Below are positions 1-8,121 of a stretch of DNA of 64,000 nt, piece after piece. The notes beneath the pieces are model-generated. The model did not search any database. It had not been told where the DNA came from and saw only the letters and a program-made list of their open reading frames with translations. Position numbers and translations under genes: made by a program. Every line of letters starts with the position of its first letter. The stretch's first letter is position 1. Source of the DNA: Sphingobacterium sp. GVS05A (GTDB taxonomy: Bacteria > Bacteroidota > Bacteroidia > Sphingobacteriales > Sphingobacteriaceae). The stretch spans positions 310,001 through 374,000 of the forward strand of contig NZ_JAHXYR010000002.1 of NCBI RefSeq assembly GCF_019969845.1, given 5' to 3'.

Positions 1-1175
1 ATGGTTATGAGTCCGACAAAAATGACATCATCCTATTTGATAAAAGCAGTTCAATCCGTTTAAATTTAACAGCACACTGGGATGGTACCGTCAACAGTTT
101 TATTTGGAGCAATGATAATCGCAAAATATACTTTACTGCCGCCACCAAAGGTACTGTGCAGTTATTTGAATTAGAGGTACCTTCGAATATAAAGTCAAAA
201 AGTCTTCCGAAGATCCAACAAATTTCAACTGGAGACTTTGATATTACGGGTATTGTTGGTCAAACCGGAGATAAGTTGATTGTTACTTTGACCAAATTCA
301 CGCGTGCGACTGAAGTCTTTAGCTTTGACCTCAAAAACAAATCTTTGACAGCGGTCACAAAGGTCAATGACGACAAGTATGCAGCAATTGCGGAAAACAA
401 AATTGAAAGACGTATTACAAAAGCCTCCGATGGTGCTGACTTATTTTCATGGGTAATTTATCCTCCAAATTTTGATCCTGCAAAAAAATACCCAACTATA
501 CTCTATTGTGAAGGCGGGCCACAATCTGCGCTCACGCAGTTTTATTCTTTCCGTTGGAACCTGCAATTAATTGCTTCACAAGGTTACATTGTTATCGCAC
601 CAAATCGTAGAGGCATGCCCGGTTGGGGAGTAAAATGGAATGAGGCGATTTCACAAGATTGGGGCGGACAACCCATCAGAGACTATTTATCTGCTATAGA
701 TGATATATCCAAAGAAACATATGTCGATACAGCGCGTCGGGCAGCAATTGGCGCTAGTTATGGTGGTTATTCCGTTTACCAGTTAGCCGGAGTCCATCAA
801 AATCGTTTCAAAACATTCATTGCACATAACGGCTTATTCGATATGAGAAGTTGGTATGGTACGACGGAAGAATTGTTCTTTGCCAATCATGAATTGGGTG
901 GTGCCTACTGGGATAGCAAAAACGAAAAATCTTATACACAGTTTAATCCGATTGAGAAAGCAAATAACTGGCATACGCCTATTCTGATTTTTCAAGGCGG
1001 AAAAGATTACCGTGTTCCAATAGGACAAGGTTTAGCAGCCTTTCAACTTGCTCAATTGAAAAAAATAAAAAGCAGACTTGTCTATCTCCCGGATGAAAAC
1101 CACTGGGTATTATCGGGACACAATGCTCTGGTCTGGCAAAGAGAATTCTTTACCTGGCTTAAAGAAACCCTCTAA
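1..1175 (+). CDS. S9 family serine peptidase (prolyl oligopeptidase / DPP5-like), 5' end missing
   Basis: The reading frame is open from the left edge (first full codon at position 3), so the N-terminal part of the beta-propeller lies outside the window. What remains is the last propeller strands followed by a complete alpha/beta-hydrolase domain. The catalytic serine is in GASYGGYS (Ser codon 756-758), the aspartate in GGKDYRVP (codon 1005-1007) and the histidine in DENHW (codon 1101-1103), so the triad is intact. Family members are periplasmic or cytoplasmic exopeptidases that release dipeptides or acylated residues from oligopeptides. The end of the protein (ALVWQREFFTWL) is typical of DPP5-like S9C enzymes. 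A strong hairpin follows 77 bp after the stop. The exact specificity cannot be told from this part. Confidence 0.9.
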   Translation, partial: GYESDKNDIILFDKSSSIRLNLTAHWDGTVNSFIWSNDNRKIYFTAATKGTVQLFELEVPSNIKSKSLPKIQQISTGDFDITGIVGQTGDKLIVTLTKFTRATEVFSFDLKNKSLTAVTKVNDDKYAAIAENKIERRITKASDGADLFSWVIYPPNFDPAKKYPTILYCEGGPQSALTQFYSFRWNLQLIASQGYIVIAPNRRGMPGWGVKWNEAISQDWGGQPIRDYLSAIDDISKETYVDTARRAAIGASYGGYSVYQLAGVHQNRFKTFIAHNGLFDMRSWYGTTEELFFANHELGGAYWDSKNEKSYTQFNPIEKANNWHTPILIFQGGKDYRVPIGQGLAAFQLAQLKKIKSRLVYLPDENHWVLSGHNALVWQREFFTWLKETL

Positions 1176-1251
1176 TACCGCTGTAAAATAAGAAAGTGAG
1201 ATAATATACTTACGCTACTGATAAAATCGCTAGTAAAATATTGCAATTATC

Positions 1252-1290
1252 AAAATTAACGCCACTTATTGAGTGGCGTTAATTTTGGTT
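1252..1290 (+). terminator. Hairpin terminator after the S9 peptidase
   Basis: A perfect 15-bp stem (1252-1266 pairing with 1272-1286) closes a 5-nt loop, TATTG. The lower stem is A-rich on the left and T-rich on the right, so it could terminate transcription from either side. It sits 77 bp after the peptidase stop codon. Confidence 0.8.
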
Positions 1291-1472
1291 TAATGGCTGA
1301 CCATAAAGTAAACCCGATATTTCTGGATTCAGAATTATTGATTTCCCTTTCAAATTGACCATCCGCAGGGGCTGTAATCTATTTCATTCCATCTTTTTCG
1401 ATCATTTCAGATAACAAAGGATCAAGTTAACTACTGATTAACACCTACTTATTTATTAAAAGGGAGATTACG

Positions 1473-1540
1473 GGGTATTAACAAGGGTATAACAGGGGGG
1501 TAACAGGGGTATATCCCTATTAACCCTCTGTTAATACCCT
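1473..1540. repeat. Palindromic element made of 11-bp units (copy A)
   Basis: The outer arms GGGTATTAACA (1473-1483) and TGTTAATACCC (1529-1539) are exact reverse complements. Inside, the left half reads as consecutive 11-bp units: AGGGTATAACA (1484-1494), GGGGGGTAACA (1495-1505), then GGGGTAT. The right half is built the same way on the other strand. A second element with the same layout but different sequence lies at 53100-53157. Both sit between convergent genes. Confidence 0.7.
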
Positions 1541-1892
1541 ATAAAAATAGTGTTGATAGAGTTTTAATATTGGCTATGGTATCAACTTGGTCATAAGTTA
1601 AGCACCAGCAATGATAAACAGCGTAGATAAAAACACACGTGGTGATTTCATAAAATAGCCCCAATGACCCCTCAAAAGAAAATTTAACACCGTTAACGCT
1701 TACCTGTAGCCGACTAAAATACTATATACAGCCATAAAAAAAACGTAACCCCAAAACAGTAAAGCAGAACTTCTGAACAGAAAAAGGAAAAAGTCGCGGG
1801 ACAGTTTGTCGGTGACAATAGTAGCGTATTTGAGAACTATTCAGGTGCGACGTAACTGCTACTCTGATGGGGAGCATAATTCCAGCATCTAA

Positions 1893-1949
1893 AGAAGCCT
1901 TATATAGAAAAAGCCTGCAAATTGCAGGCTTTTTCTATATAAGGCTTCT
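1893..1949 (-). terminator. Very long perfect hairpin, terminator of the MCE/amidase operon
   Basis: Positions 1893-1920 pair perfectly with 1922-1949 around a single base: a 28-bp stem. The core has an A-tract, a GCCTGCAA/TTGCAGGC stem and a T-tract, which is a standard intrinsic terminator. It begins 12 bp past the stop of the minus-strand MCE gene and can act in both directions. Confidence 0.8.
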
Positions 1950-1961
1950 GATAACCAAAAT

Positions 1962-2909
1962 CTATTTTTCACCTTTTTTCCCAAAAATAGAAAGCTTGAT
2001 ATATTTACCGGGTTTCTCCTTAACATCCTTCATCAGATTATCCATTTCTTTAGATGCGTTATTTAGATTGTGGTATAATTCTTCATCATTAAGCAACAAA
2101 CCAATTGACCCCTTACCACTATTAATCTTGCTAGTAATATTTTGAAAATCGGACATTGTCGCATTTACTTTGTTCATGGTTTGTTCAAAATCCAATCGTG
2201 CCGCTTTATCTGTTATATTATTTAGATTAGCCATTATTGCGTTGATTTTCTCACCATTTTGTGAGAAATTGGATGTGATCGATTCCAAATTGGCCATAAT
2301 TCTATTTAACCGTCCCTTTTCAGTTCCCACAAGCCCCTCTACATCTTTTGTGATTCCTTCGACATTTTTCAGGGAAGTGGATATGCTATGAATACTATTC
2401 TTAAAATCATCTTGAAATTGTTTATCTAGCACCGTATTAACTACTGTCAATGTAGAATCCAGTTTGATCGTAATAGTTTCAATTCGCTTTTGAATTGGTT
2501 CAACTTTATCCATAATATTCGCTTGGATACCTGAATTTAGAAAATCGCCATCTTTTGCCATTTCTGTGCTATTGCCCATCTCAAAAACAATTGCCTTGCT
2601 ACCCAATAGATCTGTGCTGGAAATGCGAGCGATGGTATTTTTAGGGATTTTATAATGGGAATGGATCTTAAATTCCGTTTTTATTTTACCATCTGGTTGT
2701 AAGGTCATTTTTGACACCCGTCCTATCTGATAACCGTTAACTAAAACCGGCTTGGAAGAAGTTAACCCGTCGACTGTATGGTAAGTGGTATAAAATGTAT
2801 TATCGCTACTGAAGACGTCGTTTCCTTTTAAAAAACTATACCCTATAAATAATAGAGCAATTGCAACTGTTGCTAATATGCCGACTTTTGTTTCATTTGA
2901 TATTTTCAC
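1962..2909 (-). CDS. MCE (MlaD-like) family lipid-transport protein
   Basis: A 315-aa protein with a short cytoplasmic start, one N-terminal membrane helix (about residues 10-27), a single MCE domain (about 38-113, with KPVLVNGYQIGRV and the hydrophobic ISSTDLLGSKAI stretch) and a long helical C-terminus (about 130-315) predicted to be coiled coil. MCE proteins form hexameric rings that carry phospholipids between inner and outer membrane; in the Mla system MlaD works with an ABC ATPase and permease, neither of which is in this window. It lies 62 bp downstream of the zinc amidase gene on the same strand, an arrangement common in Bacteroidota. The family is clear; the exact lipid and partners are inferred. 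Confidence 0.9.
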   Translation of the reverse strand: MKISNETKVGILATVAIALLFIGYSFLKGNDVFSSDNTFYTTYHTVDGLTSSKPVLVNGYQIGRVSKMTLQPDGKIKTEFKIHSHYKIPKNTIARISSTDLLGSKAIVFEMGNSTEMAKDGDFLNSGIQANIMDKVEPIQKRIETITIKLDSTLTVVNTVLDKQFQDDFKNSIHSISTSLKNVEGITKDVEGLVGTEKGRLNRIMANLESITSNFSQNGEKINAIMANLNNITDKAARLDFEQTMNKVNATMSDFQNITSKINSGKGSIGLLLNDEELYHNLNNASKEMDNLMKDVKEKPGKYIKLSIFGKKGEK

Positions 2910-2971
2910 AAATCATTTTTTTTGTAATGCATCATTAATATAACTTTAAAACAGCATAAAAGCAAATCTGT

Positions 2972-3772
2972 TTAGCGTTCAACAGAATTTTTATAAATTT
3001 TTAAAGCCGAAACCAAATTATTGACAATTTCTTGTTGCCCTTCATCCGATAAAAGATAGCTTTCCTCTTCCCTATTACTGATAAATCCGATTTCTGTCAA
3101 AACTGCTGGCATTCCTGCCTCTGCTAATACTGCTAATCCTTTTTCCCAGAACCCACGGCTATGTCTTCCCGCTTTCACGTACTCTCCCTCAATCATCTGT
3201 GCCAAACGAATACTTTTTTCACGGAATCTGTTTTTCATCAATGAAAAAATAATAGCACTTTCAGGGTCTTTAGGATCAAATCCCTGGTAATTTTCTTTAT
3301 AATTTGATTCGAGCAATAACGATGCATTCTCACGGACAGCAGCATCCTGTTGCCCTAAACGATGCGAACCAGAAACCAAGCTTTCTGTACCATGGGCGCT
3401 AGAACCACCTGAATTACAGTGAATGGAAATAAATAAATCCGCTTTGTTAGCATTGGCCAAACGAATACGTTTATACAATTCCACAAATTCATCAGAAGTC
3501 CGCGTGTAGATAATCTTAACTCCAGGAATATCTTTTTGAATTTGTCGGCCGAGCTTTAACGCCACGTCCAACGCTACATTCTTTTCTAGGGATCGACGGC
3601 CCTGTGCACCGGTATCTTTTCCACCATGTCCAGCATCAATAACAATGGTTTTAATCTGATAGTCTGGCGGTTCGGGTTGGCCGTTGTTTAATTTGAAAGA
3701 ATTCAATAAAAAAAATCCCAAAGTAGCAAACATAATGCTACACCATTTTCTAATTCTTAAATCTGATTTCAT
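2972..3772 (-). CDS. N-acetylmuramoyl-L-alanine amidase (Amidase_3)
   Basis: A 266-aa exported zinc amidase that cuts the bond between MurNAc and the stem peptide of peptidoglycan. After a hydrophobic N-terminus (about residues 13-26) the Amidase_3 domain runs from about residue 41 to the end. The zinc ligands are His49 (in IDAGHGG), Glu63 and His118 (in SIHCN), and the catalytic glutamate is Glu227 (in LTEIGFISN); all are present. There is no separate SPOR or LysM domain. It is divergent from the LptD-like gene and precedes the MCE gene, so the three form an envelope-biogenesis cluster. The start could also be at Met14, which would shorten the cytoplasmic part before the signal sequence. Confidence 0.93.
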   Translation of the reverse strand: MKSDLRIRKWCSIMFATLGFFLLNSFKLNNGQPEPPDYQIKTIVIDAGHGGKDTGAQGRRSLEKNVALDVALKLGRQIQKDIPGVKIIYTRTSDEFVELYKRIRLANANKADLFISIHCNSGGSSAHGTESLVSGSHRLGQQDAAVRENASLLLESNYKENYQGFDPKDPESAIIFSLMKNRFREKSIRLAQMIEGEYVKAGRHSRGFWEKGLAVLAEAGMPAVLTEIGFISNREEESYLLSDEGQQEIVNNLVSALKIYKNSVER

Positions 3773-3871
3773 TGAATAATTATTTGCTCTACTATAAACG
3801 ATACAAAATGAGTCAATATTATTTCTTTAATAGATAACGATATTTAACATATTTTCTATTTGTTTTTTGAC

Positions 3872-3879
3872 TAATTTTG
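3872..3879 (+). promoter_or_regulatory. Candidate -7 box (TAATTTTG) for the LptD-like gene
   Basis: TAATTTTG matches the Bacteroidota -7 consensus TAnnTTTG and lies about 40-50 bp before the proposed start. I do not see a clear -33 TTG at the right distance. Confidence 0.4.
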
Positions 3880-3916
3880 TCCTTCGAAGTTTAACATTAT
3901 TTCACAAAAATAACAT

Positions 3917-6604
3917 TTGTCTTTAATTTTGAAGTCGTTAATCAACATTTTAACACTATTTATCATTCTTGCAATGAGCAATTCAACATTCGCTCAGAGC
4001 AATATTCCATTAAAACAGAACGGACTTCAAAGTAAGGACCCTGTCTCGGCGACCAGTAAACTGCAGGATACAACAAAAATAAAACCTGCCGATTCTACTA
4101 AATCCGGGCAGGATACCACGAAGAAAAAAGGCAATGGATTGCAGGCGGAAGTCAGCATCATCGCAGTCGATTCCCAAAAATCGGAAGTAGCAAAGAATAT
4201 TAGCCATTTATATCGTGGTGCAAAAGTAAAGTATCAGGATTTTGAACTTTCCGCTGATTACATCCGACTCGACCGCAATCAAAAAAAGATTTTCGCATCA
4301 GGCATTTATGATAAAAGCGGCAAATATGTAGGCCGTCCTATTGTTATTATGGGAAATGGCGAATCTCCTAAAACGGTAGATTCCCTCTATTATGATTACG
4401 AAAAGCAGGAAGGGAATACCTATGGCATTATGACCGAGGTAGATGGAGGCTTTATCCAAGCCAATATCGTCCGAAAGAATATCTATGATGAGATGTCAAT
4501 CTACAAGGGACTCTATAGTACTTGTAATTTACCGGAGCCACACACCCATTTTGGTATACATATATCTAAAGGGATCGTAACTAAAAATCAGATCATTTCC
4601 GGTCCTGCTTATTTAGTGGTAATGGGGGTCCCTATGCCTGTAGCCTTCCCATTTGCTTTTTTCCCTAAACCCGACAAAAGAGCCTCAGGATTTCTTTTCC
4701 CATCTTTTGGTGAAGATTATACGCGAGGCTTTTCCATGCGTGACATTGGTTGGTATCTCGCTTTCAACGATTACTGGGATAGTGAAATTAGAGGATCATT
4801 ATATTCAAAAGGTTCATGGGAAGTATCCATGAACACACGTTATACCGTAAATTATAAATTCAACGGTGGATTTAATATACGTTATGCAAATACGAAAACA
4901 GGGATAGAAGGCACCGATAATTATGGTTCAAACAAAGACTTCAATGTAACCTGGAACCATACCCAACGTCAAGAAGCTAACCCGGGAACATCTTTTTCTG
5001 CTAGTGTAAACTTCGGTACTGCCTCCTATTTCCGCAATACAGGTACAGGAAGCAACCTAACCACCTATGAAAATCTGGCCCAAAACAGAATGGGGTCATC
5101 TATCAGTTATGGAAAAGTATTTGCCGATGGAAAAGTAAATCTAACAGCAAGTTTAACCCATAGTCAGAATATGGCTGACAGGAGTATTCAGTTAAGTTTA
5201 CCAAATATCAGTTTAAACGTTTCTTCATTCAATCCCTTTGACAGCAAAGACCGTGTAGGCGAACAAAAATGGTATCAACGTATTAATGTTGGTTATAGTT
5301 TTCAAGCACAAAATACAGTCAATACCAAAGACAGCTTGTTATTTAGTTCTGGAGGTTTCAAAAGGTTTCAGAATGGTTTCCAGCATAACATTCCGATCAG
5401 CTTATCGCTTAACGCATTTAAATACTTTCAATTCAATACTAGTGTAAACTACACCGAACGTTGGTACTTACAAAGTACCAGACAACGTATTGATAACACA
5501 CCAGCAGGTTATAAACAACGGCTTGATACACTACAAGGATTTAATCGTGCTTACGATTACTCTGTATCTACTGGTCTTTCGACCAAGATATACGGTATGT
5601 ATCCAAAGATCGGAAAAATCGAAGCGATCAGACATGTGGTCACTCCATCAATCAATTTTAACTATAGACCGGATTTCTCAGACCCACGTTATGGGTTCTA
5701 TCAACAATATAATGATCAATATGGCAATCGTAATGTATATTCCATCTTTTCGCAGGGAGTATATGGTTCGCCTTCTGCCGGAAAATCTGCGGGTATAGGC
5801 TTCTCAATTGACAACAATATCGAGGCCAAGGTGAAGAGCAAATCTGACACCACCGACGGTGGTTTCAAAAAGATACCAATTCTTCAAGGTTTGACCTTTA
5901 GTGGAAATTATAATTTTGTTGCAGATTCATTAAAACTATCTCCGATAACTTTCTCCGGTCGGACAGCATTTTTCGATCAGAAGATGAATGTAAACTTCAA
6001 CGGTACCTTTGACCCTTATTCTGTAAATGAAAATGGTGTCCGCGTCAACAGATATGCGATTAAAGATGGAAGTTTGGCCCGTCTGACAAATTTTGGTTTA
6101 TCCTTTGACTATAGTCTAAATCCGAAAGCAGCCAAATCACGGGGTGACAACATCGATTCACTGAGAAAGCAAATGTCCAATGCTGGAATGACCCCAGAGC
6201 AGGCTCAGGCTTTGGCCCGAATCAGTTCCGATCCAAATGCTTTTGTAGACTTTAATATTCCCTGGAACCTAGCAGCTTCGTTCAGTTTTAATATGTCCAA
6301 GTTCTTTAATACGAGTACACGACGCATGGACAATCAGATTACGAGTACACTAAATTTACATGGAGACTTTAGTGTTACACCTAAATGGAAAGTAACGTTT
6401 CAATCCGGGTACGATTTCAAACAAAAAGAAGTTGTCATGACTTCCTTCAATATTTATCGAGATTTACACTGTTGGGATATGTCATTTGGGTGGATGCCAT
6501 TTGGACGATATCGAAGTTATAATGTCACCATTCGAGCGAAGGCATCCATATTGCAAGATCTCAAATTGACAAAAAGGGCAAGTTCTGGAGGCAGTTATTT
6601 TTAA
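3917..6604 (+). CDS. lptD: LptD-like outer-membrane LPS assembly protein (OstA-like barrel)
   Basis: About 895 aa. There is a signal peptide (hydrophobic core ILTLFIILA, cleavage after FAQ), a low-complexity T/K-rich linker, an OstA-like domain (about residues 75-190) and a large beta-barrel (about 230-895) with the family's conserved plug-to-barrel region around PVAFPFAFFPKPDKRASGFLFPS. LptD inserts lipopolysaccharide into the outer leaflet together with the lipoprotein LptE. No ATG lies upstream of the signal peptide, because a TAA at 3911-3913 closes the frame. The start is therefore TTG at 3917 or TTG at 3929; the latter gives a more usual signal peptide beginning MKSLINILTLF. The first ATG (3974) would remove the signal. 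The gene ends inside its own terminator. Confidence 0.88.
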   Translation: MSLILKSLINILTLFIILAMSNSTFAQSNIPLKQNGLQSKDPVSATSKLQDTTKIKPADSTKSGQDTTKKKGNGLQAEVSIIAVDSQKSEVAKNISHLYRGAKVKYQDFELSADYIRLDRNQKKIFASGIYDKSGKYVGRPIVIMGNGESPKTVDSLYYDYEKQEGNTYGIMTEVDGGFIQANIVRKNIYDEMSIYKGLYSTCNLPEPHTHFGIHISKGIVTKNQIISGPAYLVVMGVPMPVAFPFAFFPKPDKRASGFLFPSFGEDYTRGFSMRDIGWYLAFNDYWDSEIRGSLYSKGSWEVSMNTRYTVNYKFNGGFNIRYANTKTGIEGTDNYGSNKDFNVTWNHTQRQEANPGTSFSASVNFGTASYFRNTGTGSNLTTYENLAQNRMGSSISYGKVFADGKVNLTASLTHSQNMADRSIQLSLPNISLNVSSFNPFDSKDRVGEQKWYQRINVGYSFQAQNTVNTKDSLLFSSGGFKRFQNGFQHNIPISLSLNAFKYFQFNTSVNYTERWYLQSTRQRIDNTPAGYKQRLDTLQGFNRAYDYSVSTGLSTKIYGMYPKIGKIEAIRHVVTPSINFNYRPDFSDPRYGFYQQYNDQYGNRNVYSIFSQGVYGSPSAGKSAGIGFSIDNNIEAKVKSKSDTTDGGFKKIPILQGLTFSGNYNFVADSLKLSPITFSGRTAFFDQKMNVNFNGTFDPYSVNENGVRVNRYAIKDGSLARLTNFGLSFDYSLNPKAAKSRGDNIDSLRKQMSNAGMTPEQAQALARISSDPNAFVDFNIPWNLAASFSFNMSKFFNTSTRRMDNQITSTLNLHGDFSVTPKWKVTFQSGYDFKQKEVVMTSFNIYRDLHCWDMSFGWMPFGRYRSYNVTIRAKASILQDLKLTKRASSGGSYF

Positions 6605-6622
6605 AATAACTGCTTTTTTTAT
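6591..6622 (+). terminator. Terminator overlapping the LptD-like stop codon
   Basis: GCAGTTATTTT (6591-6601) pairs with AAAATAACTGC (6603-6613) and is followed by a run of T. The TAA stop codon (6602-6604) is in the loop. Confidence 0.8.
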
Positions 6623-6749
6623 ACAATTAATCCGGTATACACCCAAAAATTCAAACCCAGTTATTACGCGAAAAGGACCATCTTTAAATTCTTTTAATCA
6701 AAACAATTTTAGCGTATAGTTGATCCGTAATTTTATGTAAGTTTATACT

Positions 6750-8009
6750 ATGAAAGCAGAAATTATTACGATCGGAGATGAGATTCTGATAGGCCAGATT
6801 ATCGATACCAACTCCAGCTGGATTGCACAACAATTGGGGAAATTCGAGATAGATATTGTCCAGATGACATCCATTCCCGACACCGAGGAAGCTATTTTCA
6901 ATACTTTAAAAGACGCATCCACGAGAGCCGATTTAATTTTAATTACCGGAGGGCTTGGTCCAACTAAAGATGATGTTACGAAAAAAACCGCGGCAAAATA
7001 TTTTGGCACTACATTAATCCGTGACGAAAAAGTACTCCAACATGTAACAAGTTTCTTTGAGTCCCGCAATATGGAAATGCTAGAGATTAATCGACAGCAA
7101 GCCGATGTTCTGGCAAACTGTGAAATATTATTCAACGATTATGGTACGGCACCAGGTATGTTGGTTTCCGATGCACAAAAGCACTATATTTTTATGCCCG
7201 GTGTACCGTTTGAAATGAAGCATCTAATGGAACAGCGTGTCTTCCCTTTGATCGAGCAACAAAATAAAGATATCTTCATCCACCACGAAACCTTACTTGT
7301 AGGTGGTATCGGAGAGTCTTATCTTGCTGAAGAAATAAGGGATATTGAAGAAGAACTTCCTTCAACTGTTAAATTGGCCTATTTACCCACATTAGCTTTT
7401 ATTCGCCTACGGCTTTCCGGAAAAAGTAAAAACAAAGTGGATATTATTCAAGAAGTAAAGCTCTTTAAGAGCAAACTTCTGAATCGCTTAAAAAATTATG
7501 TGATTGCGGATTATGATACCACTATTGAAGCATATTTGATTAAGCAATTTACTCAACAGCGGCTTACGTTGACTACAGCTGAAAGCTGTACAGGCGGTAG
7601 TCTCGCGGCCTCATTAACAGCGAATCCCGGAAGCAGCGAAATCTTCGTCGGGGGAACAATCCCCTACTCCAATAGACTAAAACAGCAATTGCTAAATGTC
7701 CATGAAACAACATTGGAGCAATTTGGCGCTGTCAGTGAACAGACAGCCATAGAAATGGCAAGCGGTGCGAAAGCAAAATTTAGTACAGATTATGCTATTG
7801 CAACAACCGGGATAGCAGGTCCGGGCGGCGGTTCTGTTGAGAAACCTGTCGGAACAGTCTGGGTGGCGGTAGCTGGAAAAAAAGAAGTGATCACAAAGAA
7901 ATTTCAATTCAACAACGATAGGCGCATAAACATCGAACGTACACGCATGAATGCGCTTCTCCTACTCTGGAAACTACTAGTAAAAGAAGAAGGTGCAAAA
8001 TTCGAGTAA
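6750..8009 (+). CDS. cinA: CinA-like protein (ADP-ribose pyrophosphatase / NMN deamidase)
   Basis: A 419-aa two-domain cytoplasmic protein. Residues about 4-170 are a MoCF-biosynthesis (molybdopterin-binding-like) domain with GGLGPTKDD at 67-75. Residues about 255-412 are the CinA C-terminal (PncC) domain with TTAESCTGG (275-283) and ATTGIAGPGGG (351-361). PncC-type domains deamidate nicotinamide mononucleotide and so recycle pyridine nucleotide; the N-terminal COG1058 domain hydrolyses ADP-ribose. Both signature regions are intact and the length is normal for the fused form. It is followed by the E2 gene on the same strand, 112 bp away from the E2 ATG, with a promoter-like box in the gap. 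Confidence 0.93.
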   Translation: MKAEIITIGDEILIGQIIDTNSSWIAQQLGKFEIDIVQMTSIPDTEEAIFNTLKDASTRADLILITGGLGPTKDDVTKKTAAKYFGTTLIRDEKVLQHVTSFFESRNMEMLEINRQQADVLANCEILFNDYGTAPGMLVSDAQKHYIFMPGVPFEMKHLMEQRVFPLIEQQNKDIFIHHETLLVGGIGESYLAEEIRDIEEELPSTVKLAYLPTLAFIRLRLSGKSKNKVDIIQEVKLFKSKLLNRLKNYVIADYDTTIEAYLIKQFTQQRLTLTTAESCTGGSLAASLTANPGSSEIFVGGTIPYSNRLKQQLLNVHETTLEQFGAVSEQTAIEMASGAKAKFSTDYAIATTGIAGPGGGSVEKPVGTVWVAVAGKKEVITKKFQFNNDRRINIERTRMNALLLLWKLLVKEEGAKFE

Positions 8010-8062
8010 CTTAAAATAAAATTTTAATAAAATCGTTTTTTAAGGAATAATATTTCAAATTG

Positions 8063-8093
8063 TTGAAAGTAAACCACAATTTAATTAACTTCG
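8063..8093 (+). promoter_or_regulatory. Candidate promoter for the E2 gene (TTG-N20-TAACTTCG)
   Basis: TTG (8063-8065) and TAACTTCG (8086-8093) are separated by 20 bases, the spacing seen for Bacteroidota -33/-7 elements. TAACTTCG is a one-base variant of TAnnTTTG. The same octamer occurs in front of the TPR gene at 22564-22571. Confidence 0.5.
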
Positions 8094-8121
8094 TTTTTCT
8101 ATAACGAGATTGCTAAAAAAT

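Larger units (their letters stand above)
1176..1961. other. 786-bp intergenic region between convergent genes
   Basis: No convincing gene is present. It contains the peptidase terminator (1252-1290), an 11-bp-phased palindromic element (1473-1540) and the MCE terminator (1893-1949). On the minus strand, about 1295-1425, there is a short stretch that translates plausibly but is interrupted by a stop; it may be a gene remnant or chance. Confidence 0.6.

Noticed and set aside
1867..2145. Plus-strand open frame of 92 codons
   Set aside because: It runs through the MCE terminator and antisense to the clearly real MCE gene; no family resemblance.
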